From Sinorhizobium alkalisoli (GTDB taxonomy: Bacteria > Pseudomonadota > Alphaproteobacteria > Rhizobiales > Rhizobiaceae): DNA of 64,000 bases. The notes beneath the pieces are model-generated. The model ran no database searches. It worked only from the letters and a program-made list of their open reading frames with translations, and was not told the DNA's origin. The stretch spans positions 682,001 through 746,000 of the forward strand of contig NZ_CP034910.1 in the NCBI RefSeq assembly GCF_008932245.1, in the 5' to 3' direction. The position numbers were made by a program, and so were the translations under genes. This document shows, piece after piece, positions 51,515-61,000 of this stretch. How positions within the stretch are numbered: the stretch's first letter is position 1; each line of letters opens with the position of its first letter.

Positions 51515-52950
51515 GCGCTGCCGTGCTCTACCAGTGGGTGCTGGCGAGCCTGCCCGAGATAGTGGTGGTCACCGGCGCGTGCATCCTGTTGATCTTGGGA
51601 CAGCTCATCCGCAGGGGACAGGAACATCTGATCGTCTGGGCTTCCGTAGCGGTCGTGCTGATTGCCGCTTTGGCAACATTCCTGCTGGCGGGCGAGGTGC
51701 GGCCGGCCTATTCGGGCATGTTCATCGTCGACCGCTTCGCGGTCTTCTTCAAATTCGTATTTTACCTCGCCACCGTGCTCACATTCCTGCTTTCGCGGAA
51801 ATATGCCGACATCGAGGGGATCGGGATCAGCGAATACTACGTGCTGCTGCTCTTTTCGCTCTCGGGCATGATGATCATGGCCTCGGCGACCGACCTCCTG
51901 TCAATCTATGTCGGCCTGGAACTGATGGTGCTCTGCACCTATGTGCTGACCGGCTTCCTGCGGCGGGAGCGACGATCGAACGAGGCAGCGCTGAAATATG
52001 TGATCCTCGGCGCCGTCTCGACCGGCATGTTCCTTTACGGCGTTTCGCTGGTCTACGGGCTCACCGGCACGACGGCACTTGACGGGATGGCCGCGGCGGT
52101 GACCGGCGGCCGGCGCGATCCCGCGCTTCTGCTTGCGGTGGTCTTCGTCGTCGCCGGGCTCGTCTTCAAGATCGGCGCGGTGCCGTTCCATATGTGGTTG
52201 CCGGACGTCTATGAAGGCGCGCCCACCACGGTGACCGCCTTCATGTCGGTGGCGCCCAAGGCCGCAGGCTTTGCGGTGATCCTCAGGGTATTCCTCAATC
52301 CGCTGGTGGCCGCCTCGGATGTCTGGATCATCGTCGCGGCGATCGGTGTTGTGACCATGGCGCTTGGCAGTTTTGCCGCGCTCGTGCAGGACAATTTCAA
52401 GCGGCTTCTAGCCTATTCCAGCATCGCCCATGCCGGCTTCGTCATCCTCGGCGTGGTGGCCGGCGGCCCGGCCGGGATCGCCAGCGTCATGCTCTACCTG
52501 CTGATATACGCGTTCATGACCCTCGGCATCTTTGCCGTTGTGGTGATGATGCGCAACGGCGACTTCTCCGGCGAGGCGATTCCGGACTATGCGGGCTTCG
52601 CCAAGTCGCATCCGGGGCTTGCGTTCCTGATGCTGCTTTTTCTCTTCTCGCTGGCCGGCATTCCGCCGACGGCAGGGTTCTTCGCCAAGTTCTACGTTCT
52701 GGTCGCGCTCGTCGAACAGGGCTTCGTCGCGCTGGCGGTGGTCGCGGTGCTGTTGAGCGCCGTCGCCGCCTATTTCTATATCCGGGTCGTGATGGTGATC
52801 TACATGCGCGAGCCGGAGCGGTCCTTTGATCCGGCGCTGACGCCCTCGGTGCGCGCCACGCTCGCCCTGACCGCCGCCGGCACCATCGGCATCGGCCTGT
52901 TTCCCGCGTGGTTTCTGAGGCTTGCACAGACGTCGGTGTTCGGCGGCTAA
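51511..52950 (+). CDS. nuoN: NADH-quinone oxidoreductase subunit N-like
   Basis: The ATG at 51511, with GGGGGAGGAG upstream, gives 479 residues, normal for NuoN. GLELMVLCTYVLTGFLRRE near 132 has the conserved Glu; KIGAVPFHMWLPDVYEGAP near 218 and FKRLLAYSSIAHAGFVILG near 296 are family segments. It is last in the operon and ends 16 bp before the convergent L,D-transpeptidase stop. Confidence 0.93.
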   Translation: MSAAVLYQWVLASLPEIVVVTGACILLILGQLIRRGQEHLIVWASVAVVLIAALATFLLAGEVRPAYSGMFIVDRFAVFFKFVFYLATVLTFLLSRKYADIEGIGISEYYVLLLFSLSGMMIMASATDLLSIYVGLELMVLCTYVLTGFLRRERRSNEAALKYVILGAVSTGMFLYGVSLVYGLTGTTALDGMAAAVTGGRRDPALLLAVVFVVAGLVFKIGAVPFHMWLPDVYEGAPTTVTAFMSVAPKAAGFAVILRVFLNPLVAASDVWIIVAAIGVVTMALGSFAALVQDNFKRLLAYSSIAHAGFVILGVVAGGPAGIASVMLYLLIYAFMTLGIFAVVVMMRNGDFSGEAIPDYAGFAKSHPGLAFLMLLFLFSLAGIPPTAGFFAKFYVLVALVEQGFVALAVVAVLLSAVAAYFYIRVVMVIYMREPERSFDPALTPSVRATLALTAAGTIGIGLFPAWFLRLAQTSVFGG

Positions 52951-52966
52951 GCAGGTTCACGCATCT

Positions 52967-53950
52967 CTACTCGACGAACTCGACGGCGACTCCCGGCTTG
53001 ACCATAGCAGCCAGTTCCTCGGCATCCCAGTTCGTCAGACGAACGCATCCATGTGATCCGGCCTTGCCGATGAGGGACGGTTCCGGCGTGCCGTGAATCC
53101 CGTAGGTCGGCTGCGTCAGGTCGATCCACACGCTTCCTACCGGGTTGTTCGGCCCAGGGGGCAGCGTCAGGCGCTCGCTGTTGTCGCCCTGCTGGAAGTT
53201 GACCGTGGGATTGTAGACGTAAGGGGGCATCCGGGCGACTCCCTTGACTTTGTGGATGCCCGACGGTGAAGGCGTTTCGTCGCTGCCAATCGTTGCGGGA
53301 TAGGCGGTAAGCAGCGAACCGTCGCCCGCATACGCCAGGACTTGGCCCGCCCTTTTGCGAACTTCTATACGTTCGACCGAGCCCTCCTTGGCTAGCCCGG
53401 GCAGGACGACCGAAACCGTGTCTCCGACGGCAAATGACGAGCCGGGATTAAGGGCCCTGAGAAGGTCGATGTCCATGTGAAAGCGCTCGGACAGTTTCTC
53501 CGCTACGCTTGTATATTCAAGGTGATCCATCTTGGCTTGCATCGAATAGTCTTCGGGAATGCTGTCGACGAGATCCCTGGCATCTTCGTCCGAAACGACG
53601 TGGCTCCCGACGCTGGCCGCGTCATCCGACAGGCGGGCGAGGACGTCCTGGTCCAGCGTTCCGTCGACGGGCAGACCTTGCATGGCTTCGAATGCCTTGA
53701 CGGCTTTGGTGACATTGGCGCCGTCGTAGCCGTCGATCACGCCGGGAGATGAACCCGCACGATCCAGGAGAACCTGGAGACGAATGATGGACGGATCGGG
53801 GCGTGGTGAACCACTCGACGGTCGCTCCGACTGGGCAGAGGCGATGGGCGCATTGTTGATGTCTTCCGGACGAAGCTCCTGAGCACTGGCCGTGGTGCAG
53901 AGGGCCAGCATCAGGGATGCGGCGGGCGAGATCATGTTCTTCATGAACAT
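52967..53950 (-). CDS. L,D-transpeptidase with peptidoglycan-binding domain
   Basis: Starting at the ATG at 53950 (AAAGAGA upstream; the ATG at 53944 is an alternative) gives 327 residues. A signal peptide covers about 1-24 (MISPAASLMLALCTTASAQ). A PG_binding_1 domain follows at about 55-105 and a YkuD/ErfK catalytic domain at 195-325 with the motif HGTPEPSLIGKAGSHGCVRL, holding the active His and Cys. It makes 3-3 crosslinks or attaches proteins to peptidoglycan in the periplasm. Confidence 0.92.
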   Translation of the reverse strand: MFMKNMISPAASLMLALCTTASAQELRPEDINNAPIASAQSERPSSGSPRPDPSIIRLQVLLDRAGSSPGVIDGYDGANVTKAVKAFEAMQGLPVDGTLDQDVLARLSDDAASVGSHVVSDEDARDLVDSIPEDYSMQAKMDHLEYTSVAEKLSERFHMDIDLLRALNPGSSFAVGDTVSVVLPGLAKEGSVERIEVRKRAGQVLAYAGDGSLLTAYPATIGSDETPSPSGIHKVKGVARMPPYVYNPTVNFQQGDNSERLTLPPGPNNPVGSVWIDLTQPTYGIHGTPEPSLIGKAGSHGCVRLTNWDAEELAAMVKPGVAVEFVE

Positions 53951-54074
53951 GAAATCTCTTTCGACCAAGCTTTGTTCCACCGCGCTGCTGCATGTCTCCT
54001 TACTGTGGGCGCTTGATACGACGCGCGGCGCTGTAGTGGAGACTAAGCAGCTCGGGCCCAGGTTGACGAGAACG

Positions 54075-55331
54075 TCAATGGAACCGACACGGCGAGATGC
54101 CTGCCTGAGGCCCGGACGGATTTTGGCCGGCCAGAATGCGTTCTACGAGATTGGCCGTTACCGGTGCCAGCGTCAGGCCGAGATGACCATGGCCGAAGGC
54201 ATAGATGACATCGTTGCCCTGCTTCGACGCCCCGATGACCGGGATCGAATCCGGCATGGACGGGCGGAAGCCGAGCCATTGGCGATCGGGTTTGCCGAGA
54301 TCGGGGAACACCGCCTTCGCGCCGCGTTCGAGCAGCGCAATGCGTCGCGGATTGAGCGGCGCGGCGAGGCCGCCGAGTTCGACCGTGCCGGCGACGCGCA
54401 GACGTCCGGCCATCGGGACGAGGTAGAAACCACGGGCGGTGGGGCAGACCGGTCGGGAAAGAGGCGGGGTCTCCATATCGTATTCGACGTGATAGCCACG
54501 CTCGGTATCGAGCGGGACAGGATCGCCGGCCTGAGCCGCGAAGCGTCGCGAATAGGCACCGGCAGCGACAACGACTGACCGGGCGCGGCGGCGCCTGCCG
54601 TCCGCGCATGAGACATGCACGCCTCCGGTCTCTCGCGTGATCGCCGTCGCCTCCGTGCGGATGATCTCGACGCCGGCCGCCTTCACCGCCTCGGTCAGCC
54701 GCCGCATCATGGCGGCGGGGTCCGTCAGGTTGACGGCGTCCGGGAAGAAAACGCCGCCGCCCTCGAAAGGGGGAAGAGCGGGCTCCAGCCGGTGCACATC
54801 CTCCGGTGAAAGCGTCTCCTGCGCAATGCCGAACCGCTTCCGCACGGCCATATCGTCCGCCGCATAGGCAAGGGAAGCGGGATCGTCGTAAAGATAAAGG
54901 CAGCCGTTCTGCCGAAGGAGATCCTCTGCCCCGATTTCGGTGGCGAGATCGCGCCAGGCGGATAGCGAGTCGGCGAGCAGGGCGGCGATGACGGCGGCAT
55001 TGCGTGCCGCATTGCCGGGCAGGGATTGCCAGGCGAACCGGAGTAGCCATGGCATCAGGGCGGGGATAGCAGCATGCCGTACCGACAGAGGGCTGTCGCG
55101 GTCGAACAGGAGCCGCGGCAGGTTCTTCAAGACCGAAGGCGTGCCGACGGGCATGACGGCATAGTTGGCGATCGTTCCGGCATTGCCGTAGGATGCGCCG
55201 GAGCCGGGCTCGTGCGGGTCGAGGATCGCGACGTTGCGTCCGCTGGCGGCGAGCCGCAGCGCCGTGGCGAGGCCCACGACGCCCGCGCCGATGATGATGA
55301 TCTCACGCTCACTCGTCTCGGCCAACGACAT
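54075..55331 (-). CDS. FAD-dependent D-amino acid dehydrogenase (DadA-like)
   Basis: The 418-residue DAO-family oxidoreductase has the N-terminal FAD motif IIIIGAGVVGLATALRLA at 11-28 and the C-terminal FGHGHLGLTLAPVTANLVERIL segment usual in DadA proteins. It oxidises D-amino acids or a related secondary amine to a keto acid. Its ATG overlaps the stop of the MocR regulator gene, so regulator and enzyme are co-translated. With the divergent TRAP transporter it suggests uptake and oxidation of one substrate. Confidence 0.87.
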   Translation of the reverse strand: MSLAETSEREIIIIGAGVVGLATALRLAASGRNVAILDPHEPGSGASYGNAGTIANYAVMPVGTPSVLKNLPRLLFDRDSPLSVRHAAIPALMPWLLRFAWQSLPGNAARNAAVIAALLADSLSAWRDLATEIGAEDLLRQNGCLYLYDDPASLAYAADDMAVRKRFGIAQETLSPEDVHRLEPALPPFEGGGVFFPDAVNLTDPAAMMRRLTEAVKAAGVEIIRTEATAITRETGGVHVSCADGRRRRARSVVVAAGAYSRRFAAQAGDPVPLDTERGYHVEYDMETPPLSRPVCPTARGFYLVPMAGRLRVAGTVELGGLAAPLNPRRIALLERGAKAVFPDLGKPDRQWLGFRPSMPDSIPVIGASKQGNDVIYAFGHGHLGLTLAPVTANLVERILAGQNPSGPQAGISPCRFH

Positions 55332-56713
55332 CAGATCATCGTATCGAAGAGACGGCGCCCGCCCGACAGCACTTCACGCAGGGCCTCGAGCGCATGGCGA
55401 AGGCTTGCGCGCGACCGGGCGGCACCGACATTGATGCGGACCGCATGTGCGATGGAATCCCGGCCGACCGCGAAGACCTCGCCCGCGAGCACGCCGACGC
55501 CTGCCTGGCTTGCGGCGCGCGCGAAAGCATTTCCATGCCAGGGGTCGGGAAGCTGCAGCCAGAAATGGGTGGCAACGTCGTCGGTCATGAGGTCGAAACC
55601 CGACAGCACCTCACGCACGATCGCCTGCCTTGCGACGAATTCGGCCCGCTGCCCCGCGATCACGCTCGAGACCAGTCCGTCCTCGATCATCCGGGTCGCC
55701 ACGAGCGCATTCAGCGGGCTTGTGCTCCAGCAATTGATGCGCAACATGGCCGCGATGTCGCTGACCATGGGCTTGGGTGCGATGACGGCACCAAGACGAA
55801 GACCCGGCGCCACGCATTTCGACAGGCCTCCGACGTGGATAGTGATGTCGGGATCCGATAGCACGAAGGCGGGCGGCGCAACCACCTTCAGAGGACGATA
55901 CACATCGTCCTCGATGATCAGCAGTCGGTGCTTGCGGGCGATCGCGGCGAGTTGTGCCCGCCGCTCGGCAGCAAGCGTGATGGTGGTCGGGTTGTGCAGG
56001 GTCGGCACAAGGAAGACGGCACTCGGATTGTGCGCGACGCAGGCCTCCTCGAAAGCGTCCGGCCGCATGCCGCCGGCATCCATGGCGACCGGCCGCAAGG
56101 TGAGGTCCAGCGAGCGGCAGAGCGCTCCAATCCCCTGATAGGTGATGGCGTCGGCTAGAATGCTGTCGCCCGGCCGGGCGAAGGCACCAAGCACGCAGGC
56201 CAGCCCATGCTGCGCGCCATTGGTCATGATGACCTGCGCCGGATCGTTCGTGCCGGAAACCGGCGCTAACCAGGCGGCGAGCGCCTCACGCGCCCATGCC
56301 GGCCCTTCGGGCGCATGGAAATCCTGAAGCACCGGGTAGCGCCGGTCATCGGCCAGGTGCGGCATCAGGGCCGCGAGCGCTTCGAGATAGCCGGTCGTCG
56401 CCGGGCGGTTCACCGAAAGATCGATGAAACCCTGCTCCTCGACCGGCGAGGACTTGAAGCTCGCAGTGATCGACGGATCGGCAATGATCGACCCGCGACC
56501 CGGTCGGCTTTCGACCAAGCCGCGCTGTTGCAGGTCTGCGAAGGCGCGCGTGACCGTGGTCAGATTGACGCCTGCCATGCGGGCGATGTCGCGCTGCGGC
56601 GGCAGCCGGTCGCCGATCGCAAGCCGTCCCTCACTGATCTCGCTTGCGATACGGTCAGCGATCTGCCGGTAGATCGGCACATCGCCGGGCGTGAATTTGA
56701 GTTTTTCGAACAT
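55331..56713 (-). CDS. MocR/GabR-type regulator (GntR DNA-binding + aminotransferase fold)
   Basis: The 460-residue protein has a GntR winged helix at 8-75 (LPPQRDIARMAGVNLTTVTRAF) and a class I aminotransferase-like domain from about 100 to 455. GGLSKCVAPGLRLGAV near 308 contains the PLP-binding lysine, so it probably senses an amino compound as a PLP adduct. It is divergent from the TRAP operon and ahead of dadA, and repeats in the shared promoter region look like its operator. Confidence 0.92.
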   Translation of the reverse strand: MFEKLKFTPGDVPIYRQIADRIASEISEGRLAIGDRLPPQRDIARMAGVNLTTVTRAFADLQQRGLVESRPGRGSIIADPSITASFKSSPVEEQGFIDLSVNRPATTGYLEALAALMPHLADDRRYPVLQDFHAPEGPAWAREALAAWLAPVSGTNDPAQVIMTNGAQHGLACVLGAFARPGDSILADAITYQGIGALCRSLDLTLRPVAMDAGGMRPDAFEEACVAHNPSAVFLVPTLHNPTTITLAAERRAQLAAIARKHRLLIIEDDVYRPLKVVAPPAFVLSDPDITIHVGGLSKCVAPGLRLGAVIAPKPMVSDIAAMLRINCWSTSPLNALVATRMIEDGLVSSVIAGQRAEFVARQAIVREVLSGFDLMTDDVATHFWLQLPDPWHGNAFARAASQAGVGVLAGEVFAVGRDSIAHAVRINVGAARSRASLRHALEALREVLSGGRRLFDTMI

Positions 56714-56778
56714 CGTTCGTCAGAAGCCTTCTCCCACTTTGTGTGACTTGTGCCACATGTGGTCTGTTCATGCAATGT

Positions 56779-56914
56779 CATACAATAGTTGCGTTCCCGG
56801 TTGCTGTGGGAAACTTTTCACCTGTCCCGCATCAAATCAATCGCTTTCCCTAATTGACGATCGGACAAATACAGTGTTAGCTCTAAGAAAAATACGGATT
56901 GTATGACCATACAA
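56779..56914. promoter_or_regulatory. CATACAA repeats, candidate MocR operator
   Basis: TTGTATG-AC-CATACAA is a perfect palindrome at 56899-56914, and a further CATACAA lies at 56779-56785 in the same orientation as its right arm. They fall between the divergent MocR gene and the TRAP gene. Direct plus inverted repeats are typical of MocR targets. Confidence 0.55.
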
Positions 56915-56971
56915 CAAGGGGCCAATCGTTCGGCCGGCTGGTCTGCCGGCCACGCAAACGGAGGAGTAACT

Positions 56972-57979
56972 ATGATGTCTGATGCCATGAAACCGTCGGT
57001 GCGGGTTTTGTCCCTTGCCGCGGCGTTGATGTTCGCCAGCGTTGCGCATGCCGAAACGATACGGCTGTCGACGCTGAAGCAGCCCGGGTCCGAGGGCGAG
57101 GCGGCCGCTCTGAAATTCGCCAAGCTCGTGGCGGAGCGCACGGAGGGGCGGATAGAGGTAAAGGTCTATCCGGCAAGCCAGCTCGGGGACTGGACCGAGG
57201 TGTACGAGCAGGTCATGCAGGGTGCGGTGGACATGGCGATGCAGCCGCTGGCGACTGCCGACGACAAGCGGCTGGCAATTACCTGGTTCCCGTACGCCTT
57301 CACCAACTACGAAACGGCCAAGGTATCGCTCTCGCCAGGCGGCGCAGTGTTCAAGATTGTCAATGAGGCCATCTCCGCCAAGGGACTGACGCCGCTCGGC
57401 GTCTATGGCGAAGGCATGGGCGGCGCGGGCTTCGCCAAGGCCGTCGAGAACCCGGCCGATCCGGATGCCAAGCACAATCTCAAGGTCCGCGTCTGGCCGG
57501 GCGGCACCACGCACAAGGTGCTTCTGGAGCGCTTCGGCTACAACACGGCGACCCTGCCCTGGGCCGAACTCTATACCGGCATGCAGACCGGCGTCGTCGA
57601 CGGTCAGATCGGCGGTACGGCGAATATGGCGTTGGAATCCTTCAAGGACATCACAAAGACCTGGATCCAGTACAACGACCATTTCGAGGGTGACTGGTTC
57701 ATCGTCAATTCGGACCGCTATGCAGCGCTGCCCGAGGCTGACCAGAAAATTCTCCTTGAGGCCGCGCAGGAGGTCAGCGCCGAACGGTTCGAGCAGGTGA
57801 AGGCGGCGGACGCCAAGGCACTCGAATCAATGCGGGCCGCCGGTATCGACGTCGTGACCTTCGACGACGCGACCTTGGAAAAGCTCGCCGGAGTCGCCCG
57901 CGCGGACGTATGGCCGCAGATTGCCGACGAACTCGGCCAGGAAACGCTCGACCAGCTCAAGGCCTCGCTCGGCATGTGA
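56972..57979 (+). CDS. dctP: TRAP transporter substrate-binding protein (DctP type)
   Basis: The ATG at 56972, with CGGAGGAG upstream, gives 335 residues. A signal peptide covers 1-27 (LSLAAALMFASVAHAE). The mature protein has DctP-family features: LKQPGSEGEAAALKFAK near 35, VYPASQLGDWTEVYEQVMQG near 65 and the conserved Arg in LKVRVWPGGTTHK near 172. It binds a carboxylate substrate in the periplasm for the DctQM importer. The nearby DadA-like gene suggests an amino or imino acid. Confidence 0.92.
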   Translation: MMSDAMKPSVRVLSLAAALMFASVAHAETIRLSTLKQPGSEGEAAALKFAKLVAERTEGRIEVKVYPASQLGDWTEVYEQVMQGAVDMAMQPLATADDKRLAITWFPYAFTNYETAKVSLSPGGAVFKIVNEAISAKGLTPLGVYGEGMGGAGFAKAVENPADPDAKHNLKVRVWPGGTTHKVLLERFGYNTATLPWAELYTGMQTGVVDGQIGGTANMALESFKDITKTWIQYNDHFEGDWFIVNSDRYAALPEADQKILLEAAQEVSAERFEQVKAADAKALESMRAAGIDVVTFDDATLEKLAGVARADVWPQIADELGQETLDQLKASLGM

Positions 57980-58049
57980 TATATGCACAGGGCCCGCCCA
58001 CGCGCGGCGGGCCCATATCTTCACGGGGTCCTACGGGAGAGGCAGGCTG

Positions 58050-58628
58050 ATGAAGGAAGACGAGGCCAGCGTCGCCGTTGCCGTGCCCGGCAGCATCCAC
58101 AGCGGCGTGAACACACCTGCATTTCTGTCCGGCCTCGGCTTGAGGCTGTGGAACGCCAAGCTGAAACTTCAGCGCTTCCTGCTGCTTGCTTGCGGCGCCG
58201 TCGTGACCGCTTTGATCGCGGTGCAGGTCTTCACGCGCTATGTGCTCGGCATCTCGATCTTCGGCATCGAGGAGCTTGCGAGCTTCGTCGCGGTGTACAT
58301 GTATTTCATCGGCGCTGCGCATGGCGCCTGGGAGCGCGGCCACATCTCGGCAAGCCTCATCGAGCTCCTCGTGCCCGAAGGGCGTGTCAGGCATGCGATT
58401 GCACTTGTCGCCAGCGCCACCACCGTTGTCCTTAGCGGCTGGATGAGCCTGTGGGCCTGGCAATATCTCGCCTTTACGCTGAAGCGCGGCACCATGTCCC
58501 TCGAAGTCGGCATCCACATGGGTTGGGTGCACGGCATCATGCCGGTCTGCCTGTCGCTGATGACGCTCTATTTCGCCGTCGAGTTGCTTGAAAATTCTAC
58601 CCGCATGTTCAAGGGCAGCCGGAAATGA
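58050..58628 (+). CDS. dctQ: TRAP transporter small permease (DctQ type)
   Basis: The ATG at 58050 gives 192 residues; GGGAGAGG lies upstream. It has four membrane segments after a 40-residue hydrophilic leader, and a DctQ-like VQVFTRYVLGISIFGIEELA segment near 53. It starts 70 bp after dctP and overlaps dctM by 4 bases. Confidence 0.9.
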   Translation: MKEDEASVAVAVPGSIHSGVNTPAFLSGLGLRLWNAKLKLQRFLLLACGAVVTALIAVQVFTRYVLGISIFGIEELASFVAVYMYFIGAAHGAWERGHISASLIELLVPEGRVRHAIALVASATTVVLSGWMSLWAWQYLAFTLKRGTMSLEVGIHMGWVHGIMPVCLSLMTLYFAVELLENSTRMFKGSRK

Positions 58629-59932
58629 ACAGTCTGATCGTCCTCGATGCCCTGCTCTTGACCGTGCTTCTCGTCATCGGCGTTCCCGTCCCGCTCTGCT
58701 TTGCCGGTGCCGTGCTCGTGCTGATGCTGTTCGGCGACCTCGGGGCGGCGACCTTCCTCATTGGTGCGGGTTATTCGAAGATGTCGTCGCTCGTGATTAT
58801 CGCCATTCCGCTCTACATCCTGGCTGGAGGCATCATGAGCCAGGGCGGCATCGCGACCCGGCTGGTCATTCTCGCCGATTCCGTCTTCGGGCGCCTGCGC
58901 GGCGGCCTCGGCATCGTCGTTATCATGGCCACGGCCGTATTCGGCGCCATTTCAGGCATGGCCTCGTCCGCCGTGGCGGCGATCGGCACGATCATGATCC
59001 CGCGCATGGAAGAGCGAGGATACAGTCGCGGCTATGCGACAGCGCTTGTCTCCGCCTCGGCAGTGCTGGCGTTGCTCATTCCGCCGAGCGCCTCGATGAT
59101 CCTGTTCGGCTGGGTGACGGGAACCTCGATCCTCGCCTGCTTCCTGGCGCCCGTCGTGCCGGGCCTTCTGCTGTGCGGCCTGCTCGCCTTCTGGAATTTC
59201 GCGCTGACGCGAAACATGCCGATCTCCGTTCCGCCGCCTCTTCCGGCACGGGCGGTCGCGCGCGAGGTGGCGCTGTGCACGAAGAAGGCGGCCTTGGGGC
59301 TTGCCATGCCCTTGATCATCCTCGGTTTCATCTATGGCGGCGTGACCACGCCGACGGAGGCCGCCGCCGTTGCCGTGGTCTACGCCATCCCGGTTTCGAT
59401 CTATCTCTACAAGGACATAGGCTGGCGGGATCTCGCTGAGGTCTTCTGGCGGGCCGGACAGACGACTGGCGTCCTTCTCGTCCTCATCTTCTTCGCGGCC
59501 ATGCTCGCCCGCGTCTGGACGCTTGAAAATGTGCCCCAGCAGATTCTCGACGGCTTCATGAGTGTCAGCGACAACCCGATCGTGCTGCTGCTGCTCGCCA
59601 ATCTCTTCCTGATGGTCATCGGCATGTTCATGGAGGACGTCAGCGGCATCCTGCTGGCCTCGCCCCTGCTCATGCCGGTCATGCAGCAGGCCGGGGTCGA
59701 CCCAGTCCAGTTTGCGGCAATCATCGCAACCAATCTCGGCATGGGACTGATCACGCCGCCGACGGCGCCGATCCTGTATTTTGCTGCGCTGATCGGCAAG
59801 ACGCCGCTTGGCCCGATGCTGAAGCCCACCCTGGTTTTCGTCTTTCTTGCCTATCTTCCCGTGGTGCTGTTGACGACCTTCGTGCCCGAGCTGTCGCTTG
59901 CCCTGCCGCGGCTCGTTCTGGGGGCCCCATGA
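58625..59932 (+). CDS. dctM: TRAP transporter large permease (DctM type)
   Basis: The 435-residue protein has 12 predicted membrane segments and conserved DctM stretches: SGMASSAVAAIGTIMIP near 96, LIPPSASMILFGW near 150 and MGLITPPTAPILYFAA near 375. It is the sodium-driven transport subunit. Its start overlaps dctQ by ATGA. The kinase gene that follows is convergent. Confidence 0.95.
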   Translation: MNSLIVLDALLLTVLLVIGVPVPLCFAGAVLVLMLFGDLGAATFLIGAGYSKMSSLVIIAIPLYILAGGIMSQGGIATRLVILADSVFGRLRGGLGIVVIMATAVFGAISGMASSAVAAIGTIMIPRMEERGYSRGYATALVSASAVLALLIPPSASMILFGWVTGTSILACFLAPVVPGLLLCGLLAFWNFALTRNMPISVPPPLPARAVAREVALCTKKAALGLAMPLIILGFIYGGVTTPTEAAAVAVVYAIPVSIYLYKDIGWRDLAEVFWRAGQTTGVLLVLIFFAAMLARVWTLENVPQQILDGFMSVSDNPIVLLLLANLFLMVIGMFMEDVSGILLASPLLMPVMQQAGVDPVQFAAIIATNLGMGLITPPTAPILYFAALIGKTPLGPMLKPTLVFVFLAYLPVVLLTTFVPELSLALPRLVLGAP

Positions 59933-59983
59933 GGCGTCGGGGCCATGTCCGACACCTTGATAGAGGCGCGAGCGCTGCCCCGA

Positions 59984-61000
59984 TCAGGCGGCGATGGGCA
60001 AGACAAGCTCGAACCCGGCGCCTCGACCACCGGTATCCACGAGCCTGATCGCGCCGCCATGAGAGGCGAGCATGGCTTGTGTGATCGCGAGGCCCATGCC
60101 GGTACCGCCACTCTCACGGCGAGTCGAGAAGAACGGCTGAAATATGAGGTCGCGATTGCCTTCTGCAATCCCCGCGCCATCATCGACGACGAACAGGGCG
60201 AGGGTGCGCTCTCCGGATGAGGCAGCGAGCCTGAGCCTGGAAGCCCCGTGCTGGTCGGCATTTTCCGCGATGTTGGCGATCGCGATCGCCAGGGCTTCAC
60301 GAGGCAGGGCAATGGGGGTCTCGACATCGCCAGAACTTGTGACCTCAAGTCCTTGGAACCGCCGACTGAGTTCGGTCGCGACCTCGGCGACTGTCGTCTG
60401 GCCCTTCATCGCCGGAAGCTCGGCCTGTGCGAGCTCCCGCAGCCGGGCAAGCAAGCGATCGAGCCTTTCGGCATCGGCAAGGATATTCTCGAGGAAGCGG
60501 CGGCTTTGCGCTCTTGACATGGGCGCTTCCGTGTCATCATCGATCAGAAGCTCGGCGGCGCCCCTGATCGCCGTTAGCGGCGATTTCAATTCGTGGCACA
60601 CATGGGCGGCGAAGGAACGCACATAGTCGGAGCGGTCGACCAGTTCGCTGGCCAAATCGAGAAAGCTTTGCGACAGAGTGGCGATCTCACGAGTGCCGTA
60701 TCGCTCCAGCGGCTTCAGCGCCGCACGTCCACCGCGTGCGATTTCTTCAGTTCGGCCGATCAAGGCTTCGATCGGCCCAGTGACGCTGCGCGTCAGCACG
60801 TAGGCGACACCCAGGGTGAACACCAGGGCGATGACCAAAGCGCCGGCCTCCGTTGCGGCAAGGGTGTCGGTGTCATTCTCGACGGCACGAAACCATATGA
60901 GGATCGTGCCAGGCAGCGCCATTACCGCAAGCAGGACCGAATAGACGACCAAAGCCAGCGTCGGTCGCCATTTCCGCCTGATCCTGGGGGCCCGCGTCAT
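59984..61000 (-). CDS. Sensor histidine kinase
   Basis: The ATG at 61000 gives 338 residues; the open frame reaches 61069 but overlaps the regulator. Two membrane segments (about 16-36 and 51-70) enclose a short periplasmic loop of about 15 residues. Then come a HAMP linker, HisKA with CHELKSPLTAIRGAAEL near 133, and an ATPase domain with NIAENADQHGAS and GTGMGLAITQAMLASHGG. The small sensor loop suggests signals are received within the membrane, possibly from the DUF4173 protein of the same operon. It overlaps the regulator gene by ATGA. Confidence 0.92.
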   Translation of the reverse strand: MTRAPRIRRKWRPTLALVVYSVLLAVMALPGTILIWFRAVENDTDTLAATEAGALVIALVFTLGVAYVLTRSVTGPIEALIGRTEEIARGGRAALKPLERYGTREIATLSQSFLDLASELVDRSDYVRSFAAHVCHELKSPLTAIRGAAELLIDDDTEAPMSRAQSRRFLENILADAERLDRLLARLRELAQAELPAMKGQTTVAEVATELSRRFQGLEVTSSGDVETPIALPREALAIAIANIAENADQHGASRLRLAASSGERTLALFVVDDGAGIAEGNRDLIFQPFFSTRRESGGTGMGLAITQAMLASHGGAIRLVDTGGRGAGFELVLPIAA

